Origin: Arthrobacter methylotrophus
GTDB lineage: Bacteria > Actinomycetota > Actinomycetes > Actinomycetales > Micrococcaceae
Reading direction: 5' to 3'
Length of the DNA: 64,000 nucleotides
Assembly (NCBI RefSeq): GCF_039539965.1
Contig: NZ_BAABED010000001.1
Location: 806,001 to 870,000 of the forward strand
Shown here: positions 1 through 8,241 of the stretch, in pieces
Position numbering within the stretch: the first letter of the stretch is position 1
Layout: every line of letters begins with the position of its first letter
Program-made: the position numbers and the translations under genes
The notes under the pieces: generated by a model
The model's database searches: none
Told to the model about the DNA's origin: nothing
The model's input: the letters and a program-made list of their open reading frames with translations, nothing else

Positions 1-470
1 TGGCCGAAGCCCTCGCCGACGACTCATGCCGCCGGGCAGTGGAGGACTTCTGGGACGAGGCCGCCGCCAACCTTGACGGTGCGGACTTGCGCATCCCCGA
101 GTACCGGGCCGCCCTCCTGGAGCGCTTCGGCAACTCCCGGATTGCGCACCACCTGGCCCAGATTGCCATGGACGGCAGTGCCAAGCTGCGCATGCGGGCG
201 TTGCCCGTGCTTCGCGCCGAGCGCGCTGCCGGCCGCAGCGGACAAGCGGCTGCGCGGATGATCGCGGCCTGGTCCGCCTATACCGCAACGGCTACCGGCT
301 TGCAGGACCCGCAAGCGGCTGACATTGCCGCCGCCAATCTGCTCTCCGGCCGTGCCCGGCTCGAAGCCCTGCTAGACCTCCTGGATCCGGAGCTGGGCGC
401 CGACTCCGGAATCGTGGAGCTCGTAGAGGGTTTGTCCGAGACCTTCGCGGACGCCGGCCACCTCAGCTAA
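1..470 (+). CDS. Mannitol dehydrogenase-family oxidoreductase, C-terminal part (probable fructuronate reductase)
   Basis: The window opens inside this gene; it reads in frame from base 3 to a TAA at 468-470, giving about 155 residues of the helical C-terminal domain of the mannitol dehydrogenase/D-mannonate oxidoreductase family. Seen: the patch RIAHHLAQIAMDGSAKL followed by an Arg-rich helix and a conserved Ala-Ala-Trp segment, typical of this domain. These enzymes reduce a keto group with NAD(P)H, fructose to mannitol or fructuronate to mannonate. The ManD-like dehydratase two genes downstream makes the mannonate reaction more likely; that is inference, because the NAD-binding half is outside the window. 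A strong hairpin follows 18 bases after the stop, so it probably ends its transcript. Confidence 0.8.
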   Translation, partial: AEALADDSCRRAVEDFWDEAAANLDGADLRIPEYRAALLERFGNSRIAHHLAQIAMDGSAKLRMRALPVLRAERAAGRSGQAAARMIAAWSAYTATATGLQDPQAADIAAANLLSGRARLEALLDLLDPELGADSGIVELVEGLSETFADAGHLS

Positions 471-487
471 TCCACCAAGCAGTTTCG

Positions 488-528
488 ACGGCGCCCGTTG
501 CCTTCCACGCGAAGGTAGCGGGCGCCGT
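488..528 (+). terminator. Hairpin terminator of the reductase gene
   Basis: Perfect 10-bp arms 488-497 and 519-528 continue inward as 8 more pairs (two of them G-T) around a 5-nt loop, about 18 pairs in all. It begins 18 bases after the stop codon. No real T-run follows, as is common in actinobacteria. Confidence 0.7.
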
Positions 529-542
529 TGTGTAGGCCGGAA

Positions 543-638
543 TACGTGAGCGTGCGTCTGGCAGGCAGGCGCTATACGTGAGCGAGCGTGTGGCAGGCAG
601 GCGCTATACGTGAGCGAGCGTGTGGCAGGACACACGCT
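543..638. repeat. Three tandem 32-bp repeats ending in a hairpin
   Basis: The string TACGTGAGCG recurs at 543, 575 and 607, an exact 32-bp period; units two and three are nearly identical and unit one differs at a few bases. The last unit runs into an 11-bp perfect inverted repeat (614-624 with 631-641, 6-nt loop). The piece CGCTCGCGCACTTT then occurs twice more (around 636 and 668). Non-coding; function unknown. Confidence 0.75.
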
Positions 639-812
639 CGCGCACTTTTGGCCGCCTTTTTGCAAACGCTCGCGCACTTTCGAAGGGTTTTGGCTCGACG
701 CTCCTTCACGTCTTGTGATTGAGCGTCTCAGAGCATGTGACGCCGAACGGCCCCTCGTGTGCCCTCGACCTCTTGTGCGCTACAAGGGGGGTGTGAAAAT
801 ATATGGAAACTT

Positions 813-831
813 TTGGCAACCGATTGCCGAA
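813..831. promoter_or_regulatory. LacI-family-type operator upstream of the symporter gene
   Basis: GGCAACCGATTGCC at 815-828 matches its own reverse complement at 12 of 14 positions and has the central CG with AA/TT flanks expected of LacI-family operators. A similar dyad occurs at 2402-2419. Further half-sites (TTGCCGAA) follow at 834-842. It lies about 115 bases upstream of the transporter start. Confidence 0.6.
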
Positions 832-946
832 TAGTTGCCGAAGTGATTAGAATTACATCAATCTTCAACAATCGCAGCCGAAGGCCTGGCCTTCCGTCAT
901 TCGCAACGCCGGGACCTTGGTGCCGGCCAGGGTAAAGGAGCCCGCA

Positions 947-2380
947 ATGAACAAGCTCAGCAAACTCAGCATCTTCGGCTATGGAGCTGGCGACGCCGCC
1001 AACAACCTTGCCTTCACCACGGCCACCATGTTCCTGCTCGTTTACTACACCGACGTCGCTGGGATCTCTGCGGCGGCAGCCGGCACCCTGTTGCTCACTG
1101 TGCGGATCTTCGACGCCTTTGCGGACGTCTTTGCGGGACGGCTGGTTGACCGCGCCTTCAGCAAGCGTTTCGGAAAGTTCCGCCCGTTCATCATGTTTGG
1201 GTCATTTCCCTTGCTGCTCCTGAGCGTTGCGGCCTTTTCCGTGCCGCAGATCAGCCACACGGGAATGCTGCTCTACGCCTACGTGACATACGCGGCCTTG
1301 GGCCTGGCCTACTCGCTGGTGAACATCCCCTACGGTTCCTTGGCGGGCGCTATGACCCAGGACCCCGGCGAGCGTGCCAAGCTGGGGTCCGCCCGCATGG
1401 TTGGCGCCCTCCTGGTCAGTTCGGCCCTCGGCATCTTTGTTGCGCCCCTGATCAAGCCTGGTGCCAATCTGCAGTCCCTGTTCACCACGATCACCCTGGT
1501 CTTCGTCGTGATCGGCGCCGCCCTGTACTTCTTCACCTTCCTGACGGCGAAGGAACGCGTCCACCGCTCAGTACCCAAGGTTTCCTTCAAGCAGAGCATG
1601 GAGACGCTCAAGACCAACCGTCCATTGCTCATGCTGTGCCTGAGCTCCTTCCTCTTCCTGACCGGCTACATGGCACTGTCGTCTGTGCAGCTCTACTACT
1701 TGCGCGACGTCCTGGGCCGGCTGGACCTCTACGCGGTGCTTTCCATCGTCCAGTTGCTGGTGACTTTTATCCTTGCGCCTCTCTTGCCGAGGCTCGTTCG
1801 GAACTTCGGCAAGAAGACCATCTACGTGGTGGCCGGGGCCCTCTCCGTGATGGGCGGCGGGATCGTGTTCTTCGCCCCGGCGGCCATGGTCTGGGTCGGT
1901 TTCTCGGGCCTCCTCTTGAGTATGGTCGGCGTCATGGCCGTCAATATCGTGGTGTGGGCACTCGAATCGGACACTGTGGAATACGGCGAGTGGAAGACCG
2001 GTGTCCGGACCGAAGGCATCACCTACGCGCTGTTCTCCTTCACCCGCAAGACCGGCCAGGCTGTCGGCGGCGCCCTCGCCGCTTACGCCCTCGCAGTCGG
2101 CGGGTATAAGTCCGGCAGCACCCACAGTGCCGAATCACTGCAGGCCATCCAGTTCGCGGCGGGCGCCCTGCCCGCCATCCTGACGGTCCTCGCCATCGTC
2201 GTCATGGCCAAGTACAAGCTGACCGATGCGTTCCATGCCCAGATTCTCGGTGAAATCACGGCCCGCCGTTTCCTGGAAGTGTCCCACGGGGTAGCGTCCG
2301 GTGTGGAGGGCGCCGGTGCGGCCCCTACCGGCGTAGCTGCGGGGGAAGTGGACCCGTCAGAAAGAGTTTCTGCCAAATAA
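947..2380 (+). CDS. GPH-family sugar/glucuronide:cation symporter
   Basis: A 477-residue, 12-helix secondary transporter of the glycoside-pentoside-hexuronide family (MelB/UidB type), which imports sugars or glucuronides with H+ or Na+. Seen: the N-terminal GYGAGDAANN and YYTDVAGI segments and the DAFADVFAGRLVDR loop, all characteristic of this family, and length as expected. The ATG at 947 is chosen because AAAGGAG (934-940) sits 6 bases before it; an in-frame upstream GTG at 917 has no such site. It lies between a mannonate-type reductase and a ManD-like dehydratase and carries a LacI-type operator upstream, so the likely substrate is a uronide or sugar acid. The exact substrate cannot be read from the sequence. 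Confidence 0.85.
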   Translation: MNKLSKLSIFGYGAGDAANNLAFTTATMFLLVYYTDVAGISAAAAGTLLLTVRIFDAFADVFAGRLVDRAFSKRFGKFRPFIMFGSFPLLLLSVAAFSVPQISHTGMLLYAYVTYAALGLAYSLVNIPYGSLAGAMTQDPGERAKLGSARMVGALLVSSALGIFVAPLIKPGANLQSLFTTITLVFVVIGAALYFFTFLTAKERVHRSVPKVSFKQSMETLKTNRPLLMLCLSSFLFLTGYMALSSVQLYYLRDVLGRLDLYAVLSIVQLLVTFILAPLLPRLVRNFGKKTIYVVAGALSVMGGGIVFFAPAAMVWVGFSGLLLSMVGVMAVNIVVWALESDTVEYGEWKTGVRTEGITYALFSFTRKTGQAVGGALAAYALAVGGYKSGSTHSAESLQAIQFAAGALPAILTVLAIVVMAKYKLTDAFHAQILGEITARRFLEVSHGVASGVEGAGAAPTGVAAGEVDPSERVSAK

Positions 2381-2401
2381 CTGCAGTTCTGGAAAATAAC
2401 C

Positions 2402-2419
2402 ATTGCAACCGGTTGCCAA
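2402..2419. promoter_or_regulatory. LacI-family-type operator upstream of the ManD-like gene
   Basis: GCAACCGGTTGC at 2405-2416 is a perfect 12-bp palindrome with a central CG, the hallmark of LacI-family operators, and resembles the site at 813-831. It lies 20-odd bases after the symporter stop and about 100 bases before the dehydratase start, so the dehydratase probably has its own promoter under the same regulator. No LacI-family gene is in the window. Confidence 0.65.
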
Positions 2420-2518
2420 TAATTGTCATCCGCCCTAAGATCATCTTTACCCGCCCCGTGGTGCACCTCGCATCCGGGTCAGGCCAGCCCTCGATCAGCA
2501 ACCTTGAAAGGACCAGCT

Positions 2519-3748
2519 GTGAAAATCGTTGCCGCGGAAGTCTTCGTGACCAGCCCCACCCGCAACTTTGTCACTCTCCGCATCACTACGGATGAGGGAG
2601 TCACCGGCATCGGCGACGCGACGCTCAACGGCCGTGAGCTTGCGGTCGCGGCGTACTTGAAGGAACACGTCGCGCAGCTGCTGATCGGCAAGGACCCGCA
2701 CCGGATCGAGGACACCTGGCAGTTCCTGTACCGCTCCTCGTACTGGCGCCGCGGCCCGGTCACGATGGCCGCGATCGCCGCCGTCGACATGGCGTTATGG
2801 GACATCAAGGGCAAAATCGCCGGCCTGCCGGTCTACCAGCTCCTGGGCGGCGCGTCCCGCAACGGCCTGCGCGCTTATGGGCACGCCTCGGGCGCGGACA
2901 TCCCTTCCCTGTTCGACTCGGTCCGGGAGCACCTGGAGCTCGGTTACAAGTCCATCCGTATTCAAACCGCCATCCCGGGCATCAAGGCCGTGTACGGCGT
3001 GGCCGCCCAGGCGCAGGCCTCGGGCGAGCGCTACGACTACGAACCCGCCGGCCGCGGTGCCTTCCCGCAGGAAGAGGACTGGGACACGCGCGCCTACCTC
3101 CGGCACCTGCCTACCGTCTTCGAAGCCGTGCGCAACGAGTTCGGCCCGGAAATCCCGCTGTTGCACGATGGCCACCACCGTATGACTCCCATCCAGGCAG
3201 CCAAGCTCGGCAAGGCCCTGGAGCCCTACGATCTCTTCTGGCTCGAGGACTGCACCCCGGCCGAGAACCAGGAAGGGCTGCGCCTGGTCCGCCAGCACAC
3301 CACCACGCCGCTCGCCATCGGCGAGATCTTCAACACCGTGTACGACTTCCAGACGCTCATCAAGGAGCAGCTGATCGACTACGTCCGTGCCGCATCCACG
3401 CACTTCGGCGGAATCTCGCCGTTGAAGAAGGTCATGGACTTCGCCGCGCAGTACCAGATCAAGTCCGGCTTCCACGGCCCCACCGACATTTCCCCGGTCG
3501 GCTTCGCCGCGCAGCTGCACGTTGGCCTGGCCATTCACAACTACGGCATCCAGGAATACATGCAGCACTCGGACAAGACCAATACGGTCTTCGAACAGTC
3601 CATGACGTTCAAGGACGGCTACCTGCACCCGGGCGACAAGCCCGGTATCGGCGTCGAATTCAACGAAGAAGCCGCCAATTCCTTCCCGTACCAGCAGGCC
3701 TACCTGCCGTACAACCGCCTCGTGGACGGCACCGTTCATGACTGGTAG
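2519..3748 (+). CDS. ManD-type sugar-acid dehydratase (enolase superfamily)
   Basis: A 409-residue enolase-superfamily enzyme of the D-mannonate dehydratase (ManD/RspA) group, which converts D-mannonate (some members D-gluconate) to 2-keto-3-deoxygluconate. Seen: Mg-binding residues in LLHDGHH (near 215), FWLEDCTP (near 240) and AIGEIFN (near 268), the HFGGIS and [10 protein letters not shown] segments, and the GIQEYMQHS tail, all in order. The start is the GTG at 2519, 6 bases after GAAAGGA; the reading frame extends further upstream but those residues look non-coding. Members of this family vary greatly in catalytic efficiency, so mannonate as the true substrate is inferred from the neighbouring reductase. 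The stop lies 10 bases before the kinase-GH3 start, implying one transcript. Confidence 0.85.
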   Translation: MKIVAAEVFVTSPTRNFVTLRITTDEGVTGIGDATLNGRELAVAAYLKEHVAQLLIGKDPHRIEDTWQFLYRSSYWRRGPVTMAAIAAVDMALWDIKGKIAGLPVYQLLGGASRNGLRAYGHASGADIPSLFDSVREHLELGYKSIRIQTAIPGIKAVYGVAAQAQASGERYDYEPAGRGAFPQEEDWDTRAYLRHLPTVFEAVRNEFGPEIPLLHDGHHRMTPIQAAKLGKALEPYDLFWLEDCTPAENQEGLRLVRQHTTTPLAIGEIFNTVYDFQTLIKEQLIDYVRAASTHFGGISPLKKVMDFAAQYQIKSGFHGPTDISPVGFAAQLHVGLAIHNYGIQEYMQHSDKTNTVFEQSMTFKDGYLHPGDKPGIGVEFNEEAANSFPYQQAYLPYNRLVDGTVHDW

Positions 3749-3758
3749 GAATGAAGCC

Positions 3759-6083
3759 ATGATGGGGGACCGGGACATTGCCGCGGGAACGCCGCGCCGC
3801 ATTGTGGTCATGGGCGTGTCCGGCTGCGGCAAGACCACCATCGGGGACCTTGTTGCCCGGGAACTCGGGGTGCCGTTCCTCGACGGCGATTCGCTCCACC
3901 CCGTGGAGAACGTCGCCAAAATGGCTGCCGGTATCCCGCTGACCGACGAGGACCGCTGGCCGTGGCTGGCCACCGTGGGGACCGAACTCGCGAATGCGGG
4001 GGATGGCGGGTTGGTACTTGCCTGCTCGGCCCTGCGTCGTAGCTACCGGGACGCCATCAGGGCACAGGCGCCGGACACCGTCTTCCTGCACCTGCATGGA
4101 AGTAAAGAGGTGCTTAAGGAACGGACAGAAGGCCGTTCCGGCCACTTCATGCCGCCTGCCCTCCTTGAATCACAGCTCGCCACGCTGGAACCGCTCGACG
4201 TCGACGAGACCGGTATCGTCGTGGACATCGCCGCCCCGGTCAACCAGGTGGTGGCCGAGGCGCTAGCCGGCATTGCCGCCGTCGCCGGTTCCATGGCCCG
4301 GGCGGGCAACCGAGCAGGCGCTCCAGGCACCCAAGCGCGCCAGTTCGACGTCGACCTCCGGGCGGCGCCGTTCAACCTCGACGACGAGGCCGTCGCATGG
4401 GTGCACTCGACGATCGAGGGCATGGGCCTTGAGGAGAAGATCGGACAGCTCTTCATCAACCACAACAACGACTACTCCCCCGAGTATCTCGACGGCGTGC
4501 TGGAGAACTTTCACGTGGGCGGCATGCGGTACAGGCCGGGCCCGTCCGCTGCGGTGCAGCAGCACATCCGCTATGCCCAGTCCAAAACGCGCATCCCGCT
4601 CCTGGTCGCCTCCAACCCGGAAATGGGGGGAGCCGGAAGCTGCGACGACGGAACGTTCGTGTCGACCCACCTGCAGGCCGGCTCGCACCCGGACAAGTCC
4701 ATCGCCCGGAAGATGGGCCAAGTGGCCGGAGTGGAGACTGCGGCTTTGGGCTGTAACTGGGCCTTCGCGCCCATTGTCGACATCCACTACAACTGGCGCA
4801 ACACCGTCATCTCCACCCGCGCCTTCGGCAATAAGCCGGAAATCGTGGTGGAGCGTGCCAAGGAGTACTTCGACGGCATCAGCGAATCGCCCACCGTATG
4901 CGCCATCAAACACTTCCCGGGCGACGGAATCGACGAACGCGACCAGCACGTGGTCACTTCCTACAACACGCTTGGGTACGCGGACTGGAATTCCAGCTAT
5001 GGGCACGTGTACCGGGAAATGATCGGCCATGGGGTCCAGTCGATCATGGTCGGGCACATCGGGGCGCCGGAATTGTCCCGGCATTTCCGGCCAGGCATGG
5101 CGGACGCGGACATTCGGCCTGCCACCTTGGCTCCAGAGCTCCTCCAGGACCTGCTCCGTGGCGAGCTAGGCTTCAATGGACTGATCCTGACGGATGCTTC
5201 GCAGATGGTGGGCCTCACCCAAGCCATGAAGCGCAAGGACCTGGTTCCGGCCACCATCGCGGCCGGCTGCGACATGTTCCTGTTCTTCCGCAACTCCGCG
5301 GAGGACTTCCAGTACATGATGGACGGCTACAAATCCGGCGTGATCACCGAGCAGCGTTTGCATGACGCCCTGCGCCGCATCCTCGCACTGAAGGCGAGCC
5401 TGGGGCTGCATAAGAAGCTGCCGGAAGAATTGACTCCGTCGCCCGAGGCCCTGCAGCTGATTGGCAGCGAAGCCCACCTCGCCGTCGCCGCTGAAATTGC
5501 GGACAAGACCGTCACGCTCATTAAGGACACGGCCCGGAACCTGCCCATCACCTCGGAAACGCACAAGCGTATTCGCCTGTACGGCATTTCCGGCGGTTCC
5601 GATTTCACGCGGGCGGATCCGCTGGCCTATCTGGACACCGTGAAGGAGGAACTGGAAAGCGCCGGTTTCGAAGTCCATGTCTTCAAGACGGCGGAGCAGC
5701 GTGAAGCCGCGGGGGAGACCGGCGTGAACTTCATGAGCGTCATCTCCGACGAGGCCACCGGCGACTATGCGGACAAGTACGACGCAGCATTCGTCTTTGC
5801 CAACGTCAAGGGCTTCGCCCAAGAGGCCGCCATCCGCATCAAATGGTCGAGCCCCATGGCCGCGGAAATCCCTTGGTACGTCACGGAAGTGCCCACGGTG
5901 TTCGTCTCCCTGAACCAGCCGAACCACCTGATCGATGTGCCGATGGTCAAGACTGCCATCAACGCCCACGCAGGCACTCGCGAGGCCATCCGGGCCACCA
6001 TCCAGAAGATCCAGGGCAAGTCCGAGTTCCAGGGAACGTTCAACGAGAACGTGTTCTGCGATTCGTTCGATACCCGGCTCTAG
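3759..6083 (+). CDS. Gluconokinase-glycoside hydrolase family 3 fusion protein
   Basis: One 774-residue frame joins two enzymes usually encoded separately. Residues 1-175 are a gluconokinase: Walker A GVSGCGKT at 19-26, then FLDGDSLHP, KMAAGIPLTDEDRWPWL and CSALRRSYRD, all diagnostic. A linker (about 175-205) leads to a GH3 barrel with IGQLF, KHFPGDG (near 382) and the nucleophile aspartate in LILTDASQM (near 478), then a GH3 C-terminal domain. The expected roles are gluconate phosphorylation and cleavage of a beta-glycoside. The ATG at 3759 is chosen for GGTAGGA (3744-3750); an ATG at 3738 overlapping the upstream gene and one at 3762 are alternatives. There is no frameshift or obvious internal ribosome site near the junction. 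The last 15 codons and stop form the left copy of the island's 48-bp direct repeat. Confidence 0.85.
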   Translation: MMGDRDIAAGTPRRIVVMGVSGCGKTTIGDLVARELGVPFLDGDSLHPVENVAKMAAGIPLTDEDRWPWLATVGTELANAGDGGLVLACSALRRSYRDAIRAQAPDTVFLHLHGSKEVLKERTEGRSGHFMPPALLESQLATLEPLDVDETGIVVDIAAPVNQVVAEALAGIAAVAGSMARAGNRAGAPGTQARQFDVDLRAAPFNLDDEAVAWVHSTIEGMGLEEKIGQLFINHNNDYSPEYLDGVLENFHVGGMRYRPGPSAAVQQHIRYAQSKTRIPLLVASNPEMGGAGSCDDGTFVSTHLQAGSHPDKSIARKMGQVAGVETAALGCNWAFAPIVDIHYNWRNTVISTRAFGNKPEIVVERAKEYFDGISESPTVCAIKHFPGDGIDERDQHVVTSYNTLGYADWNSSYGHVYREMIGHGVQSIMVGHIGAPELSRHFRPGMADADIRPATLAPELLQDLLRGELGFNGLILTDASQMVGLTQAMKRKDLVPATIAAGCDMFLFFRNSAEDFQYMMDGYKSGVITEQRLHDALRRILALKASLGLHKKLPEELTPSPEALQLIGSEAHLAVAAEIADKTVTLIKDTARNLPITSETHKRIRLYGISGGSDFTRADPLAYLDTVKEELESAGFEVHVFKTAEQREAAGETGVNFMSVISDEATGDYADKYDAAFVFANVKGFAQEAAIRIKWSSPMAAEIPWYVTEVPTVFVSLNQPNHLIDVPMVKTAINAHAGTREAIRATIQKIQGKSEFQGTFNENVFCDSFDTRL
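6036..6083 (+). repeat. Left attachment site (48-bp direct repeat, copy 1)
   Basis: These 48 bases, the final codons and TAG of the fusion gene, recur without a mismatch at 11499-11546 in the same orientation. Bases on either side differ. Within it ACGTTC-N5-GAACGT (6036-6052) is a candidate recombinase core. A tyrosine integrase remnant starts 28 bases further in, the usual arrangement for an integrated element. Confidence 0.9.
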
Positions 6084-6110
6084 GCTGCTTTCCTCGAATT
6101 CCAGGGGTTT

Positions 6111-6870
6111 TTAGGGCGGGCTCCCTGCCGACTGAACAGCGTCAGTCCGCAGGGAGTCCGCAGGAATCCGAAGAGCTTCTTCGAGCAGGTCCCCGGCAGC
6201 GGCCCTGGTGCGGTCCTCCGCAGTCGGCCACAAATGTGAATAGGTATCCAGTGTCGTGGTTGCCTTTGCATGGCCCAGGGCCCGCTGGACGGTGACGACG
6301 TCGCAGCCGGCGGCGATCAAACCGGACGCATAGAAGTGTCTCAAGTCGTGCAACTTCACACCCTCTACGCCGGCAGACTTGGCCGTCTTGCGCCACCAGC
6401 CGCCTACCGTGTTTTGTGCCGGGGGAAGCCCGTTCACCGGACCAACGAATAGCCACTTTTCAGTGCCGCGGACTCCGACGTTCGGAACGTGGGAAGCGAG
6501 AATTTGGGTCAGTCCCTCCGGTATGAACACCTGCCGCTCAGACCCGTACTTCGGCGGAGTGATGGCCACAGTTCCGGGGAGTGACCGCTGGATCTGGCGG
6601 GGATAGCGATCGTGCGTCGGAGGAAGTCCACGTCATCCAGCTGGACGCCGGCAGCTTAGCCCAGCCGCAGCCCGGCAAATGCGCACAGCGCAATGAACGG
6701 CCGGAACCACTCTGGGGCAGCGTCCAATATCTGCGCGACATCAGCCGGCGCCGGAATTGTCATGGCCGCCTCGGCTTTCCTGACGCGGGGCAGAGTGATG
6801 CCGGCATGGCAGGACGCAGCCTTCCCTTGCCCGGCCACCGCGACCCCGTTCAACGGTAGCGGTTCTGGCG
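6111..6870 (-). pseudogene. Tyrosine recombinase (integrase), disrupted
   Basis: Reading right to left, a first piece with PAPADVAQILDAAPEWF and ALCAFAGLRLG (about 6853 to 6656) ends at an in-frame TAA exactly where family members continue into the catalytic-Arg region. Homologous sequence resumes (AAGVQLDDVDFLRRT), then changes frame before AITPPKYGSERQVF, after which the C-terminal catalytic part is intact: LHDLRHFYASGL (H-x-x-R), ALGHAKATTTLDTYSH with the nucleophile Tyr. So there is at least one nonsense codon and one frameshift, and the N-terminal arm-binding domain is missing or unrecognisable. The product would be inactive, so the island should be immobile without help. Position beside the left repeat is as expected for the element's own integrase. 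Confidence 0.85.
6144..6174 (+). repeat. Putative integrase arm-type sites, left end
   Basis: AGTCCGCAG at 6144 and 6155 and a weaker AATCCGAAG at 6166 are spaced exactly 11 bases apart, 60 bases inside the left repeat. The same word with the same phase occurs near the right end (11377-11407). They lie within the integrase 3' coding sequence. Matching, helically phased direct repeats on both sides of a core are typical of arm-type binding sites. Confidence 0.6.
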
Positions 6871-6884
6871 GCGGCGGGCGCTGG

Positions 6885-7180
6885 TTTGGCCTAGTTGGAG
6901 TCCCCTAATAGCCCGTGCAATGCGGACGGCAATGACGGTGTGCCCCAGCCAGATCGGGTGCCCGCCGTCAGGTCCAATCAGGCGCGGGGATAGCCAGCCG
7001 AGCGAGTCAATAAACACGATGCCAAGATCCGCGCAAACGCGTGCTGTCAGATCCCGCAGCGCTGGAAGGTGCTCCGCCCCGTCCTTCGCCCACATCCGAC
7101 CCAGCACAATCACGCGGGGGGAACCGGCCATCGTGACCTTCGCCTGCCCGGCTTGTGACGGCAGCACCGCCCTGAAGACC
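6885..7180 (-). pseudogene. SGNH/GDSL-type hydrolase, C-terminal fragment
   Basis: About 95 residues match the end of an SGNH-fold esterase: a beta-strand PRVIVLGRMWAKDG, a helix, FIDSLGWLSPRL, then GPDGGHPIWLGH, where the Asp and His of the DGGH motif are the catalytic pair of block V, and a final helix. The block I nucleophile (GDS) half is absent, and upstream the sequence runs directly into an unrelated opposite-strand fragment near 7180. This looks like a deletion junction; the fragment cannot be a working esterase. A longer open frame to 7212 exists, but its first residues look like read-through. The ends given are estimates. Confidence 0.6.
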
Positions 7181-7567
7181 AACGGAGGCGACAGCCTGCT
7201 TGTCAACACCATCGGCGCTTACACCGGAAGCCGCATGGTGGACACTCCGAACGGCTCGGTGACCTCTGAATTCAACGTCCAGGCCACGGGAAGCTGGACG
7301 TTGACAATCGCCGACGTAACCACGATCAAGCCAACTAGCGGCGCGGCCAGCGGCCAACGGGACCAAGTGGTCTTCCGGTCAGGCACGTCGACTAAGGCCG
7401 CGATCACCAACCAAGGCGAAAGCAACTTCGCCGTCAACGGGTATGGCGGATCATTCCCCGAACTCGAGGCCAACACCATCGGATCCTAAAGGGGGACTGT
7501 TCACTTGACCGCCCCTGGATTTGTTCAGGTCACGTCAAGCGGCGACTGGACAATCACTCCCCAATAG
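7165..7567 (+). pseudogene. Secreted/surface beta-repeat protein, C-terminal fragment with nonsense codon
   Basis: The + frame reads two similar beta-rich units: LLVNTIGAYTGSRMVD with GSWTLTI, then ESNFAVNGYGGSFPE with NTIGS, RGTVHLTAPGF and SGDWTIT. In the second unit the frame meets TAA at 7487-7489, where the parallel position of unit one has a Tyr codon; the frame then continues sensibly to TAG at 7565-7567. A single TAC-to-TAA change therefore interrupts it. The 5' part is missing: homology fades before about 7165, where it abuts the opposite-strand SGNH fragment. Similar repeats occur in secreted or membrane-anchored actinobacterial proteins; the function is unknown to me. A hairpin terminator follows. 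Confidence 0.6.
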
Positions 7568-7576
7568 GTGGCCCAA

Positions 7577-7617
7577 GATGCCCCCGACGCTCCGCGATGG
7601 AGAGTGGGGGCATTTTG
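7577..7617 (+). terminator. Intrinsic terminator after the surface-protein fragment
   Basis: ATGCCCCC (7578-7585) pairs with GGGGGCAT (7606-7613), with inner pairing CTCC/GGAG, followed by a T-run at 7613-7616. It begins about 10 bases after the fragment's final TAG. Confidence 0.65.
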
Positions 7618-7674
7618 GCGGCCGGCCCTTGCGCAACCTGGTGGCCAGGAGTCGTCGAAGGGTGCCATGGCCGA

Positions 7675-7971
7675 TCAGGCGTCGGCACCTTGAGTGAAGT
7701 AGCTGTGGACGTCGTAATACGTGACCTTCGGAGCGTCAGGAAACCCCGCCTCCACGGTGAATGGACCGATCTGGTCCTTCGCGAAGGCTTCGTAGAGCTC
7801 GCGGGACTTCCAGATATCCGTGACGAGCATTCCGTTTTCCGTGGCGCTCACCCAGTGGGAGATGGAGCCGGCTGGCCCAGGGCCGCCCGGGGTAAGGCCC
7901 ATCTTTTTGATGACCTCGTCGTATTGCGCCAGAGTGGCACCGTTGAACTCCATGCTGACTGCGACTGCCAT
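7675..7971 (-). CDS. Small dimeric alpha/beta-barrel protein (antibiotic monooxygenase-like)
   Basis: A 98-residue protein with the pattern of the ferredoxin-like dimeric alpha/beta-barrel families (ABM or stress-responsive barrel): strand AVAVSMEFN, helix LAQYDEVIKKMGL, strand HWVSATENGMLVTDIW, helix ELYEAFAKDQIGPF, strand KVTYYDVHSYF. The ATG at 7971 is preceded by GAGGAG at 7 bases; an upstream in-frame start would add unlike residues. No catalytic residues can be assigned. It sits alone inside the island, with no recognisable pathway partner. Such proteins bind or oxidise small aromatic compounds or haem, or are simply sensors; which applies here cannot be told. Confidence 0.7.
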   Translation of the reverse strand: MAVAVSMEFNGATLAQYDEVIKKMGLTPGGPGPAGSISHWVSATENGMLVTDIWKSRELYEAFAKDQIGPFTVEAGFPDAPKVTYYDVHSYFTQGADA

Positions 7972-8241
7972 GTCCTGCTCCTCACAACATGCAGGCCGTC
8001 GGGCAACGGCCCGCGAATGAACTGACAGGCTCGTTCTACGCCCGGCAGGATGGTTAGTCAACACAAGTCAGCTAGGCCCCAGAAACGGTGCAGGTCAGTC
8101 AGCTTCACGGGGAGTTTTGGCATCGATCTTCACGGAACAACAGGCGGCGGCAAGGTGTGGTCCACCGGAACCATACAGACACTGCTCAAGTCAGAAACGG
8201 CCCGCGGCGTATACATCAACGCCTGAGCCTGAATCCCCATG

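Noticed and set aside
543..638. CRISPR-like array
   Set aside because: The 32-bp period has no variable spacers; it is a simple tandem repeat.
6920..7164. The 5' part of the long plus-strand frame ending at 7489
   Set aside because: Only the portion after about 7165 resembles the surface repeat protein; the earlier codons are the shadow of the opposite-strand SGNH fragment.
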